Below, one piece after another: positions 6,203-13,110 of a DNA stretch of 14,245 nt. Within the stretch, counting starts at the first letter, position 1; each line of letters opens with the position of its first letter. Both the position numbers and the translations under genes were made by a program. Source of the DNA: an uncultured Prevotellaceae bacterium (GTDB lineage Bacteria; Bacteroidota; Bacteroidia; Bacteroidales; Bacteroidaceae); assembly GCA_946624335.1 (NCBI GenBank), contig CAMOSA010000048.1, positions 1-14,245 of the forward strand. Direction: 5' to 3'. The notes under the pieces are model-generated. The model had not been told where the DNA came from. It did not search any database and saw nothing but the letters and a program-made list of their open reading frames with translations.

Positions 6203-7510
6203 ATGAAACAGTATTTCCCGAACATCTCCGCCATCAAGTTCGAGGGCGTCGAGAGCAAGAATCCCCTGGCTTACCGCTACTACGACCGCGACCGCGTCGT
6301 CATGGGTAAGAAGATGAGCGAATGGTTTAAGTTCGCCATGTGCTGGTGGCACACCCTCTGCGCCGAGGGATCCGATCAGTTCGGCCCCGGCACGAAGACC
6401 TTCCCCTGGAACGCCGCCGCCGACCCCGTGCAGGCTGCCAAGGACAAGGCCGACGCTGGCTTCGAGATCATGCAGAAACTCGGCATCGAGTACTACTGCT
6501 TCCACGACGTTGACCTCGTGGCCGAGGCACCCGACGTGGAGACCTACGAGAAGAACCTCAAGGAGATCGTGGCCTATCTCAAGCAGAAACAGGCTGAGAC
6601 GGGCATCAAACTGCTCTGGGGCACTGCCAACGTCTTCGGACACAAGCGCTACATGAACGGAGCCTCCACGAACCCCGACTTCGATGTCGTGGCACGCGCT
6701 ATCGTGCAGATCAAGAACGCCATCGATGCTACCATCGAGCTGGGCGGCACCAACTACGTCTTCTGGGGCGGCCGCGAAGGCTACATGAGCCTGCTCAACA
6801 CCGATATGAAGCGCGAGAAGGAGCACATGGCTACGATGTTGACGATGGCACGCGACTATGCCCGCTCTAAGGGATTCAAGGGCACGTTCCTCATCGAACC
6901 CAAGCCCATGGAACCCACGAAGCATCAGTACGATGTGGACACCGAGACGGTCATCGGATTCCTCCGTGCTCATGGTCTCGACAAGGATTTCAAGGTCAAC
7001 ATCGAGGTCAACCACGCCACGCTGGCCGGACACACGTTCGAGCATGAGCTGGCCTGCGCCGTAGACGCCGATATGCTCGGCAGCATCGATGCCAATCGCG
7101 GCGACTATCAGAACGGATGGGACACCGACCAGTTCCCCATCGACCACTACGAACTCACGCAGGCTATGCTGCAGATCATCCGCAACGGTGGTTTCAAGGA
7201 CGGTGGCACCAATTTCGACGCTAAGACGCGCCGCAACAGCACCGATCTCGAGGATATCTTCATCGCTCACGTAGCAGCCATGGACGCCATGGCCCACGCC
7301 CTGTTGTCGGCTGCCGACATCATCGAGAAGTCGCCCATCTGCACGATGGTCAAGGAGCGTTACGCCAGCTTCGATGCCGGCGAAGGCAAGCGCTTCGAAG
7401 AAGGCAAGATGACCCTCGAGGAAGCCTACGAGTATGGCAAGAAGGTCGGGGAGCCCAAGCAGACCAGCGGAAAGCAGGAGCTCTACGAAGCCATTGTCAA
7501 TATGTATTGA
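6203..7510 (+). CDS. xylA: Xylose isomerase
   Basis: XylA (435 aa) interconverts D-xylose and D-xylulose with two divalent metal ions; a TIM-barrel enzyme active as a cytoplasmic tetramer. This is the longer class II type, with an N-terminal extension (EGVESKNPLAYRYYD, 14-28) absent from actinobacterial enzymes. Visible active-site residues are WWHT (48-51), the catalytic pair His101/Asp104 in CFHDVD, WGGREGY (188-194), metal ligand Glu232 and Lys234 in IEPKP, Glu268 and His271 in EVNHATLAGH, Asp296 in SIDANRGD, and Asp307/Asp309 in WDTDQFP. All expected ligands are present and the length is normal. It lies 153 bp after xylB with no recognisable promoter between, so it is probably cotranscribed. 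No xylose transporter gene follows; a repeat-rich gap does. Confidence 0.99.
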   Translation: MKQYFPNISAIKFEGVESKNPLAYRYYDRDRVVMGKKMSEWFKFAMCWWHTLCAEGSDQFGPGTKTFPWNAAADPVQAAKDKADAGFEIMQKLGIEYYCFHDVDLVAEAPDVETYEKNLKEIVAYLKQKQAETGIKLLWGTANVFGHKRYMNGASTNPDFDVVARAIVQIKNAIDATIELGGTNYVFWGGREGYMSLLNTDMKREKEHMATMLTMARDYARSKGFKGTFLIEPKPMEPTKHQYDVDTETVIGFLRAHGLDKDFKVNIEVNHATLAGHTFEHELACAVDADMLGSIDANRGDYQNGWDTDQFPIDHYELTQAMLQIIRNGGFKDGGTNFDAKTRRNSTDLEDIFIAHVAAMDAMAHALLSAADIIEKSPICTMVKERYASFDAGEGKRFEEGKMTLEEAYEYGKKVGEPKQTSGKQELYEAIVNMY

Positions 7511-7513
7511 TTG

Positions 7514-7542
7514 ACTTAAGCTTCGAAGCTCGAAGCTTAAGT
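7514..7542. terminator. Hairpin directly after xylA (possible terminator)
   Basis: A perfect 13-bp stem (7514-7526 with 7530-7542; left arm ACTTAAGCTTCGA) and a 3-nt loop AGC begin 3 bp after the xylA stop codon. No U-tract follows on the plus strand (the next bases are GAGGAGTT), so it is either a non-canonical terminator or a 3'-end-protecting structure. A larger palindrome follows immediately. Confidence 0.6.
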
Positions 7543-7544
7543 GA

Positions 7545-7600
7545 GGAGTTAAGGAGGTAAGGAGTTCTTCGCGCGAAGAACTCCTTACCTCTTTGACTTC
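7545..7600. repeat. Long near-perfect palindrome after xylA
   Basis: The core at 7555-7590 is a perfect 36-bp palindrome centred on TTCGC/GCGAA. Pairing continues outward to 7545 and 7600 with three G-U wobbles, for about 28 bp per arm. In RNA the whole element forms one long hairpin with a minimal loop. It is followed by a modestly T-containing stretch (CGTGGTCG), not a classical U-tract. The left arm also reads as degenerate direct repeats (GGAGTTA, AGGAGGTA, AGGAGTT). Confidence 0.85.
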
Positions 7601-7935
7601 CGTGGTCGTGGCCGCGATGCCCTCATCGCCATGGCGATCCCGACGTCGACGGGCCGAAGCCAACGATTCGTCATTTCGCCTTTGGCGACTATTCGTCACT
7701 CGTCACTCGTCACTAGAAGGCGAAGCCAACGATTCCTCATTCATCATTCCTCATTCCTCATTCCTCATTCGTCCTTCGTACCTCGTCCTTCGTCCTTCGT
7801 CATTTAAACAGGTAACTCTTATTTTTCACTTTTCACTCTATCACTTTTCACTTTTATTCGTCCTTCGTCCTTCGTCATTTCGCCTTTGGCGACTATTCGC
7901 CATTTGAAGGCGAAGCCTTGCTCGCTCGGTTAAAA
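7601..7935. repeat. Gene-free island of degenerate 7-bp repeats and TCGCC/GGCGA hairpins
   Basis: No credible gene. The DNA keeps a 7-bp rhythm: TCGTCAC three times (7694-7714), then TTCCTCA/TTCATCA/TTCGTCC-type units (about 7733-7805), then TTTTCAC-type units (about 7823-7853), then TTCGTCC again. A 29-bp sequence is repeated exactly at 7667-7695 and 7871-7899 and contains the hairpin TCGCC-TTT-GGCGA. GAAGGCGAAGCC occurs at 7716-7727 and 7906-7917, and CGAAGCCAACGATTC at 7655-7669 and 7721-7735. The 14-bp palindrome ATCGCCATGGCGAT lies at 7625-7638, and TTCGCC pairs with GGCGAA at 7896-7914. A 104-residue frame across it is only translated repeat. Confidence 0.9.
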
Positions 7936-8002
7936 AAGTTAAAAAACACGAGCCTTGTCAAAATATTCGCGAAACTTTCTCGGTCATACCCTCTTTTTTT
8001 CC

Positions 8003-8010
8003 TATCTTCG
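8003..8010 (+). promoter_or_regulatory. Probable promoter -7 element for the ftsB-like operon
   Basis: TATCTTCG matches TAnnTTTG with one mismatch and lies 37 bp before the ATG at 8048, with an AT-rich stretch just upstream. A TTTC at 7976-7979 is a poor -33 candidate. It would serve the five same-strand genes from 8048 to 13093. Confidence 0.5.
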
Positions 8011-8047
8011 CGCCATCAATTGCAGAAAATAGGGAAATAAAGAAGTT

Positions 8048-8362
8048 ATGGGACGACTATTGGCATTCTGGAACAGTGTGCGCCGTTACAAATATGCGGC
8101 GGCATTGCTCATCTTCTTGCTGATCATAGGCGTTTTGGACGAGAACAGCCTCTACACACGCTTCCAGAGGCGGGTGGAAATCAGCAACCTGAAACGAGAG
8201 ATAAAGAAATATCAGTCGCAGTACGAGACAGAGACGGCCCAGCTGGAAGCGTTACGCAACGACCCGGCAGCCGTCGAACGCTTGGCACGTGAGCGCTACC
8301 TCATGAAACGCCCCGACGAGGATGTCTTCGTCTTTGTGACTGATTCAGACGAAGTGAGGTAA
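8048..8362 (+). CDS. FtsB/DivIC-family cell division protein
   Basis: A 104-residue bitopic membrane protein. Residues 1-14 are short and basic (cytoplasmic side), 15-30 form one transmembrane helix, and 35-72 are a heptad-like coiled coil rich in K, E and Q. The C-terminal motif ERLARERYLMKRPDEDVFVF (77-96) is the hallmark of the septum formation initiator family, where Y-x-x-K-x-x-E-x-V-x-x-F-like patterns recur. By family, it would sit in the divisome with FtsL and FtsQ and help trigger septal peptidoglycan synthesis. It leads a compact gene run; the next gene starts 12 bp after its stop codon. FtsB versus DivIC naming cannot be settled from sequence alone. Confidence 0.88.
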   Translation: MGRLLAFWNSVRRYKYAAALLIFLLIIGVLDENSLYTRFQRRVEISNLKREIKKYQSQYETETAQLEALRNDPAAVERLARERYLMKRPDEDVFVFVTDSDEVR

Positions 8363-8374
8363 GACCTCTCAGAT

Positions 8375-8755
8375 ATGATGAAAGAGTTAGATAAGAGACT
8401 ACAGGTCATACAAATCATCGGCATACTGCTCATGGTGCTCGGCGCGGCGGCTTTCATGTGGAAACCCGTTGCGGCCACGGTGCTGTACACGGCGGGCGCT
8501 CTGATGTTCTGCCCCCTACAGATGATGCAACGCTACGAAGGGTCGAATTTCATCCTGCGACGCTTGCGGCGGCAGCAGCTGCTGGGGCTACTCGCCTTCC
8601 TGTGCACCGCCTGCTGCATGATCATGCAGGTGGGGCGCTTCGGCTTCGCCCACCGCAACGAATGGGTGGTGTGCCTGGCCGTAGGCTGTGTGCTGGAGCT
8701 GTATACGGCCTTCCGCATCCCCGCCGAGCTCGAGAAAGAGGGACGGCAGAAATAA
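8375..8755 (+). CDS. Four-helix integral membrane protein of unknown function
   Basis: I do not recognise a named family. The 126-residue product has four predicted transmembrane helices, at about 11-29, 31-48, 67-86 and 96-114, with a basic loop (RRLRRQQ, 62-68) between helices 2 and 3 and a charged C-terminal tail. No catalytic motif is visible; cysteines cluster in helix 3 (CTACC). Two ATGs are adjacent (8375 and 8378). It sits 12 bp after the ftsB-like gene and 35 bp before the acyltransferase gene, so it is very likely cotranscribed with both. A role in the envelope is suggested only by context. Confidence 0.85.
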   Translation: MMKELDKRLQVIQIIGILLMVLGAAAFMWKPVAATVLYTAGALMFCPLQMMQRYEGSNFILRRLRRQQLLGLLAFLCTACCMIMQVGRFGFAHRNEWVVCLAVGCVLELYTAFRIPAELEKEGRQK

Positions 8756-8790
8756 ACAATAACGCTCATCAATAGCTGTCAGAGATCAAC

Positions 8791-9561
8791 GTGAGACTGC
8801 TCTATAGAACCTATCAGTTATTCATCGCAGCGCCTATCTTGTTGCTGCTGACATTGCTGGCATCGCTCTGTGCCATCATCGGATGTGCAGCCTTCAGCGC
8901 ATCGTGGTGGAGCTACTATCCCGGCAAGATATGGTCGCGCATCTTCATACGCCTCCTGCTGCTGCCCGTCAAGGTCGAGGGACGCGAGAACATGGACAGC
9001 CAGCAGAGCTATGTCATCATCCCTAACCACCAGGGGGCTTTCGACATCTTCCTCATCTACGGGTTCCTCAACCGCCATTTCAAATGGATGATGAAGGAGG
9101 AGCTGCGACAGATTCCCTTCGTCGGCAAGGCCTGCGAGAGCTCTGGCTATATCTTCGTCGACCAGAAGGGAGGCCCTAAGAAGATGAAAGAGATGCACGA
9201 CCGTGCCCGTGCCATACTGCAGGACGGCATATCGCTCGTCGTTTTCCCCGAGGGAGCACGCACGTGGGACGGACGTATGCGGCCGTTCAAGCGCGGCGCG
9301 TTCCAGCTGGCCGACGAGCTGCAGCTGCCACTGTTGCCCATCACGATCAACGGCTCTTTCGACGTGCTGCCACGCTCACGGGGCTTCAACTTCGTCACGT
9401 GGCACCCTCTGTCGATGACCATCCACCCCGCTATCATGCCCAACGGTCAGGGAGCCGAGGCCGAGCACGCGGTGATGCAACAGGCTCATGATGTCATAGA
9501 GAGCGCCTTGCGAACAAAACCTAACCCGCCTAAAGAAGGGACCTACGATCCCGAAGACTAA
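8791..9561 (+). CDS. 1-acyl-sn-glycerol-3-phosphate acyltransferase (PlsC family)
   Basis: A 256-residue inner-membrane acyltransferase expected to convert lysophosphatidate to phosphatidate in phospholipid synthesis. A hydrophobic N-terminal helix (10-33) is followed by the four-block fold: NHQGAFD (79-85, the HX4D motif with His80 and Asp85), GYIFVDQKGG (119-128), FPEGARTWDG (152-161) and LPITINGSFD (182-191). The start is GTG at 8791: an in-frame stop at 8773 rules out a longer frame and there is no ATG before the conserved blocks. The next gene follows after 13 bp. Ornithine-lipid or other lyso-lipid acyltransferases share these motifs, so the exact acceptor is inferred. Confidence 0.93.
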   Translation: MRLLYRTYQLFIAAPILLLLTLLASLCAIIGCAAFSASWWSYYPGKIWSRIFIRLLLLPVKVEGRENMDSQQSYVIIPNHQGAFDIFLIYGFLNRHFKWMMKEELRQIPFVGKACESSGYIFVDQKGGPKKMKEMHDRARAILQDGISLVVFPEGARTWDGRMRPFKRGAFQLADELQLPLLPITINGSFDVLPRSRGFNFVTWHPLSMTIHPAIMPNGQGAEAEHAVMQQAHDVIESALRTKPNPPKEGTYDPED

Positions 9562-9574
9562 ACAAAAAGCAAAG

Positions 9575-10285
9575 ATGATGAGACACCTCTGTTATAGGCT
9601 CACCCTCGCGGCTGTCATCGCCGTGTTGACCTCGTGCCAGGAGCGTATGGACATCCAGGGCTCGACATCCATCCCCGAGCTCGAGGAGAGGATGGCGTAC
9701 CTACGCGTATATAAGGACGGAGATATGGTTGCCATCGATTCCGCACGGATCATCCATGGCAAGTTCCATTTCACGGGACCTAAGCAGGACACCACCGTCA
9801 TGGCAAGCCTCTTCCTGGGCGACGAGAGCATCATGCCTGTCGTCGTAGAGAGGGATTATCCACTGACCATCGTCCTCGACATGAACGAGCGGCGTGTCAA
9901 GGGCTCTGCGCTCAACGACTCGCTCTTCGCTTTCATCAAGCGTAAGACGGCCATCGATCAGCAGCTGGCCGATTTCCCGCACCGCGAGAGCCAGATGATC
10001 CTCGAGGGCATGGAGCATGACCTCATCATCGAACAGCTGAACCAGGAGGCGGCGGTGCTCGGAGCACAGGAGGACGACCTCGTGATGGGATTCATCAAGG
10101 CCAATATGGACAATGTCCTCGGGCCGGGAGTCTTCATGATCGTCACATCAGGACTGCCATATCCCATACTGAACCCGCGCATCGAGGAACTCATCACGCT
10201 GGCATCCCCCTATTTCCTCGCCGACCCCTACGTCAGGGAATATATCAGGCTGGCCCGCGAGAATATGGAGAAGATGAACGAATAG
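9575..10285 (+). CDS. DUF4369-domain lipoprotein
   Basis: A 236-residue exported protein. The N-terminus is a lipoprotein signal: basic start, hydrophobic stretch and lipobox LTSC with Cys21 as the acylation site, so the product is probably anchored to a membrane facing the periplasm. The next ~90 residues resemble the DUF4369 beta-rich domain common in Bacteroidetes (LRVYKDGDMVAIDSARIIHGKFHFTG-like pattern, about 43-68, then VVVERDYPLTIVLD). In many relatives this domain precedes a thioredoxin-like AhpC/TSA domain; here no CxxC motif or thioredoxin fold is visible, only a helical C-terminus (about 105-236). Function is unknown. Adjacent ATGs occur at 9575 and 9578. Confidence 0.85.
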   Translation: MMRHLCYRLTLAAVIAVLTSCQERMDIQGSTSIPELEERMAYLRVYKDGDMVAIDSARIIHGKFHFTGPKQDTTVMASLFLGDESIMPVVVERDYPLTIVLDMNERRVKGSALNDSLFAFIKRKTAIDQQLADFPHRESQMILEGMEHDLIIEQLNQEAAVLGAQEDDLVMGFIKANMDNVLGPGVFMIVTSGLPYPILNPRIEELITLASPYFLADPYVREYIRLARENMEKMNE

Positions 10286-10321
10286 ACTTGTAGGAGAACA
10301 CACCGAAATATAATAAGAGCT

Positions 10322-13093
10322 ATGATGAAAAGAAATTTACCGAGACTAATCCTGACGGCTACACTGATGCTCTCTGCCACATCGCTCGCAGCCACTGAGT
10401 GGCAGACGACGGCCGACATCGTATGGGCCGGGCGCCACTATCGTGAAATAGGTAAGCTGGCAACGGGCTTCTCTGAGAGCGACAATGCCATCACCTGGAA
10501 CTTCGACCCCGAGACCGTCGTCGTCTTCGCCGTGCACCTCCCGGCCGGACACGTACGCGCTGACGTCGTGCTCGTTCCTCTGCAGGGGAAGGTCGTCACG
10601 ATGAATGTGCGTGTGCTTTATCCTAAAGACGATGTGGTCATTGCCGAGCAGACGATCACCAGCGCCGTCGGTCGCAACAACAAGCAGGAGATAGAATTCC
10701 TGCCCGACACGGAGCTGCCCGAGGACGGATGGTACCGCATCGAGTTCACCAGCCCCGACGCACGCCAGACCCTCGACAAGATGCACTACCTCAGCTTCCA
10801 GCGCGAGTCCACCAAACAGGCCACGGCGGCCAATTCGATGATGGCGCCGGCAGTGCATCTGTGGTGGAGCAGCACCGACCCTGAGCTGCCCGCTGGCGAC
10901 TCGTTTGACTGGATATACACCGAGGCGCTGATACCCGAGGCCGTGAAGCAGTCCTGCACCTACCAGATGACCATAGGCTCCAACGGCCTCTACTCGGGCA
11001 TACAGACCAATCATATCCTCAGCGATGACTCATGGACGCACGCCGTCATCTTCTCGGCTTGGGACGCCGGCGACACGGATGTCAACAAGACGCTGCCCGA
11101 CTATATGCGCTCCGGTGCCCTCGACGTGGGCGAGGGGGCTTACGCCGTACGCTTCGGCGGTGAGGGAACGGGGGCCAGCCTGCGTTACCCCGAGGGACAA
11201 CGGTGGCAGACCGACCACTGGGTGCAGATGCTCATGTACGAACGCCCGGACTATGTCGAGACCGTCGTCGACGGCGAAGTGAAACCGTTCCGAAGCACCT
11301 TGTTATCCTATTGGTACAAGCAGGCCGAGGAGACCGAGTGGCACTATTTCGGCACGCTGCGGGCGGCGAACACCTATCGCATGGAGGGTAACAATTCTGG
11401 CCTCTACAGCTTCCTCGAGAACTGGAGCGGGTTCGGTGGCGACCTCTACAGACGCGTATATTATCGCAACGGTTGTATGCGTTCCACGGCCAGCGGCAAG
11501 TGGTACAGCCTCAATCACGCGGGCTTCAGCAGCACACAGCACTGGGACACGCAGCGCAACTCGCGCAACGACTACGGACACGGCGTCACAGCGCTCTACG
11601 ACAACAGCTTCTATCTCGAGTCGGGAGGACTGCTCGGCGTCAGGGACAGTGCAAGCACCTATGACCCCGTGCCGCAGGGACAGATGCCATGGGTCGACAC
11701 GATCAACATTCAGGCCTTGAAGGACCGCGTCGAGAAAGCGGTGCTCAGAGGCAGCAATAAGGATATACGTATGCGCATCGAGGCGACAAGCGTCGTCTCC
11801 GACCCCGCTACATGGAAGCTCACGGCGTTCAGCGACGAAGAGACGACAGGGGAGGGCGACTACGGACGAGCAGCACAGATCATGGACGGCAACACGTCCA
11901 GCTACTATCGCCAGAAGGCGTACTCCACCTTCCCGCACACCTTCACCTTCGATGCCGGCGAGCCGACAACGATTGCCGCCATAGGACTCTATCAGGGCAT
12001 GGACCTCAACTACCGGGCCAAGCAGATGCAGCTCTACATCTCCGACGACGGCTCCTCGTTTACCTCCGTCGGACGCTTCACCTTCCCCGAGGATGATGCG
12101 CCGTCCATCCGCCTCTCGGAGCCCATCACGGCACGTTATTTCCGCTGCCGCTTCCTCTCGAGCTACGGCAATGGACGCGACCTGGCAATCAACGAGATCT
12201 ATTTCAAGAACGAGTACCGACTCGAGGACCTCAAGACGTTGGCGGTCGAGGTGCTGGCGCAGGAGGATCGTTTCGGGGGCTATAGGCCCGAGGCGCTGCA
12301 GGCGCTGAAAGAGGTATACAGCGATGGACAGGTCACCGATGGCGATGCTTTGCGCGAGGCCATAGCGGCCGTTGGCGAGACGGCGCAACCGTTCTCCTCA
12401 GGTAATGTCGACAGGGCCAGCCATATCACCTCCTTCACGGCCTACCAGCTGCATAATCCCTACGGCTATGGCGACCTTGTGGTCGATGCCGAGGGGCAGC
12501 TCGCCTTGGCCGGAGCTACCGTCGAGGCGGCAAAAGAGGAGGAACGACGCCCCACACGCCTGTCATTGCCGTCCGACAACTGGCTCATCCTCCGTTCCGA
12601 GACCTACGGCGAGTATTATGTGTATAACATAGGGGCGAAGAAGTACCTCGATGTGAGCAGCGAGGGCGTAGGCTTAAGCGCGACGCCTGTTGCGCTGGAC
12701 ATCACGACACGCTCCGATGGCTTCACCTTAGGTGCACGACGGGCCAGGCTGCAGCTGACGCCTGGCGCTGCAGAGGTCGTCAATCGTACCTCGCGTGTCG
12801 ATGAGGCATGTGTGCTGGAGTTCCGCAACAACTACGCCTTGTCGCCGGCCGATGAGGACGTGCGGGCGCTGCTGGCCGAGAGCGAGGAACTGGCACATGG
12901 CGGCACGGGCGACGGCATCGTGGAGATGACGCAGGACAGCACGGCGCTGACACCGGCGTCGGAGGTCGTCGTCATCAACGTGCAAGGCATGGAGGTCTTC
13001 AGGGGACGCTATGATGCACTGCCCCAGCTGCCTTCCGGCGTATATGTCCTGAAGTGCGGCAGCGTCGTCGTCAAGAAGATGGTGCACCTCTAA
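10322..13093 (+). CDS. Large secreted multidomain protein (DUF5077, DUF3472, discoidin-like, secretion tail)
   Basis: A 923-residue exported protein of unknown activity. In order: signal peptide (1 to about 24, cleavage near SLAA/TEW); a DUF5077-like beta domain (about 33-160); a DUF3472-like domain (about 177-440) with VHLWWSS, YSGIQTN, IFSAWDAGDTD, FGGEGTGASLRYP, SFLENWSG, GKWYSLNHAGF and RNDYGHG; a linker; an F5/8 type C (discoidin, CBM32-like) domain (about 485-630, with IMDGNTSSYY and AINEIYF); a helical stretch (633-686); a beta-trefoil-like region (about 700-840); and a C-terminal beta segment (about 880-923, INVQGMEVFRG, LPSGVYVLKC, VVKKMVHL) like a type IX secretion sorting domain. 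The DUF5077-DUF3472 pairing is familiar from glycan-active outer proteins of Bacteroidetes. Domain calls are by eye. It lies 36 bp after the lipoprotein gene. Confidence 0.85.
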   Translation: MMKRNLPRLILTATLMLSATSLAATEWQTTADIVWAGRHYREIGKLATGFSESDNAITWNFDPETVVVFAVHLPAGHVRADVVLVPLQGKVVTMNVRVLYPKDDVVIAEQTITSAVGRNNKQEIEFLPDTELPEDGWYRIEFTSPDARQTLDKMHYLSFQRESTKQATAANSMMAPAVHLWWSSTDPELPAGDSFDWIYTEALIPEAVKQSCTYQMTIGSNGLYSGIQTNHILSDDSWTHAVIFSAWDAGDTDVNKTLPDYMRSGALDVGEGAYAVRFGGEGTGASLRYPEGQRWQTDHWVQMLMYERPDYVETVVDGEVKPFRSTLLSYWYKQAEETEWHYFGTLRAANTYRMEGNNSGLYSFLENWSGFGGDLYRRVYYRNGCMRSTASGKWYSLNHAGFSSTQHWDTQRNSRNDYGHGVTALYDNSFYLESGGLLGVRDSASTYDPVPQGQMPWVDTINIQALKDRVEKAVLRGSNKDIRMRIEATSVVSDPATWKLTAFSDEETTGEGDYGRAAQIMDGNTSSYYRQKAYSTFPHTFTFDAGEPTTIAAIGLYQGMDLNYRAKQMQLYISDDGSSFTSVGRFTFPEDDAPSIRLSEPITARYFRCRFLSSYGNGRDLAINEIYFKNEYRLEDLKTLAVEVLAQEDRFGGYRPEALQALKEVYSDGQVTDGDALREAIAAVGETAQPFSSGNVDRASHITSFTAYQLHNPYGYGDLVVDAEGQLALAGATVEAAKEEERRPTRLSLPSDNWLILRSETYGEYYVYNIGAKKYLDVSSEGVGLSATPVALDITTRSDGFTLGARRARLQLTPGAAEVVNRTSRVDEACVLEFRNNYALSPADEDVRALLAESEELAHGGTGDGIVEMTQDSTALTPASEVVVINVQGMEVFRGRYDALPQLPSGVYVLKCGSVVVKKMVHL

Positions 13094-13110
13094 CCCCTAT
13101 CGTCTCTTAC

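Noticed and set aside
6164..7699. 511-residue open frame antisense to xylA
   Set aside because: It is a shadow of GC-rich codon usage in xylA: low-complexity Val/Leu/Gly/Asp composition and no motifs, while xylA itself has every catalytic residue. Its start lies in the repeat island.
7667..7899. CRISPR-like arrangement of direct repeats with spacers
   Set aside because: Only two copies of the 29-mer with a repetitive, not unique, interval and no cas genes; period-7 structure explains it better.
7593..7907. 104-residue plus-strand frame in the gap after xylA
   Set aside because: It is translated repeat (recurring SSF and RLW strings from the heptamers), starts inside the palindrome arm and has no translation signals.
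11303..12388. 361-residue open frame antisense to the 923-residue gene
   Set aside because: Rich in Val, Ala, Glu and Leu without motifs; the sense strand shows clear domains over the same region.
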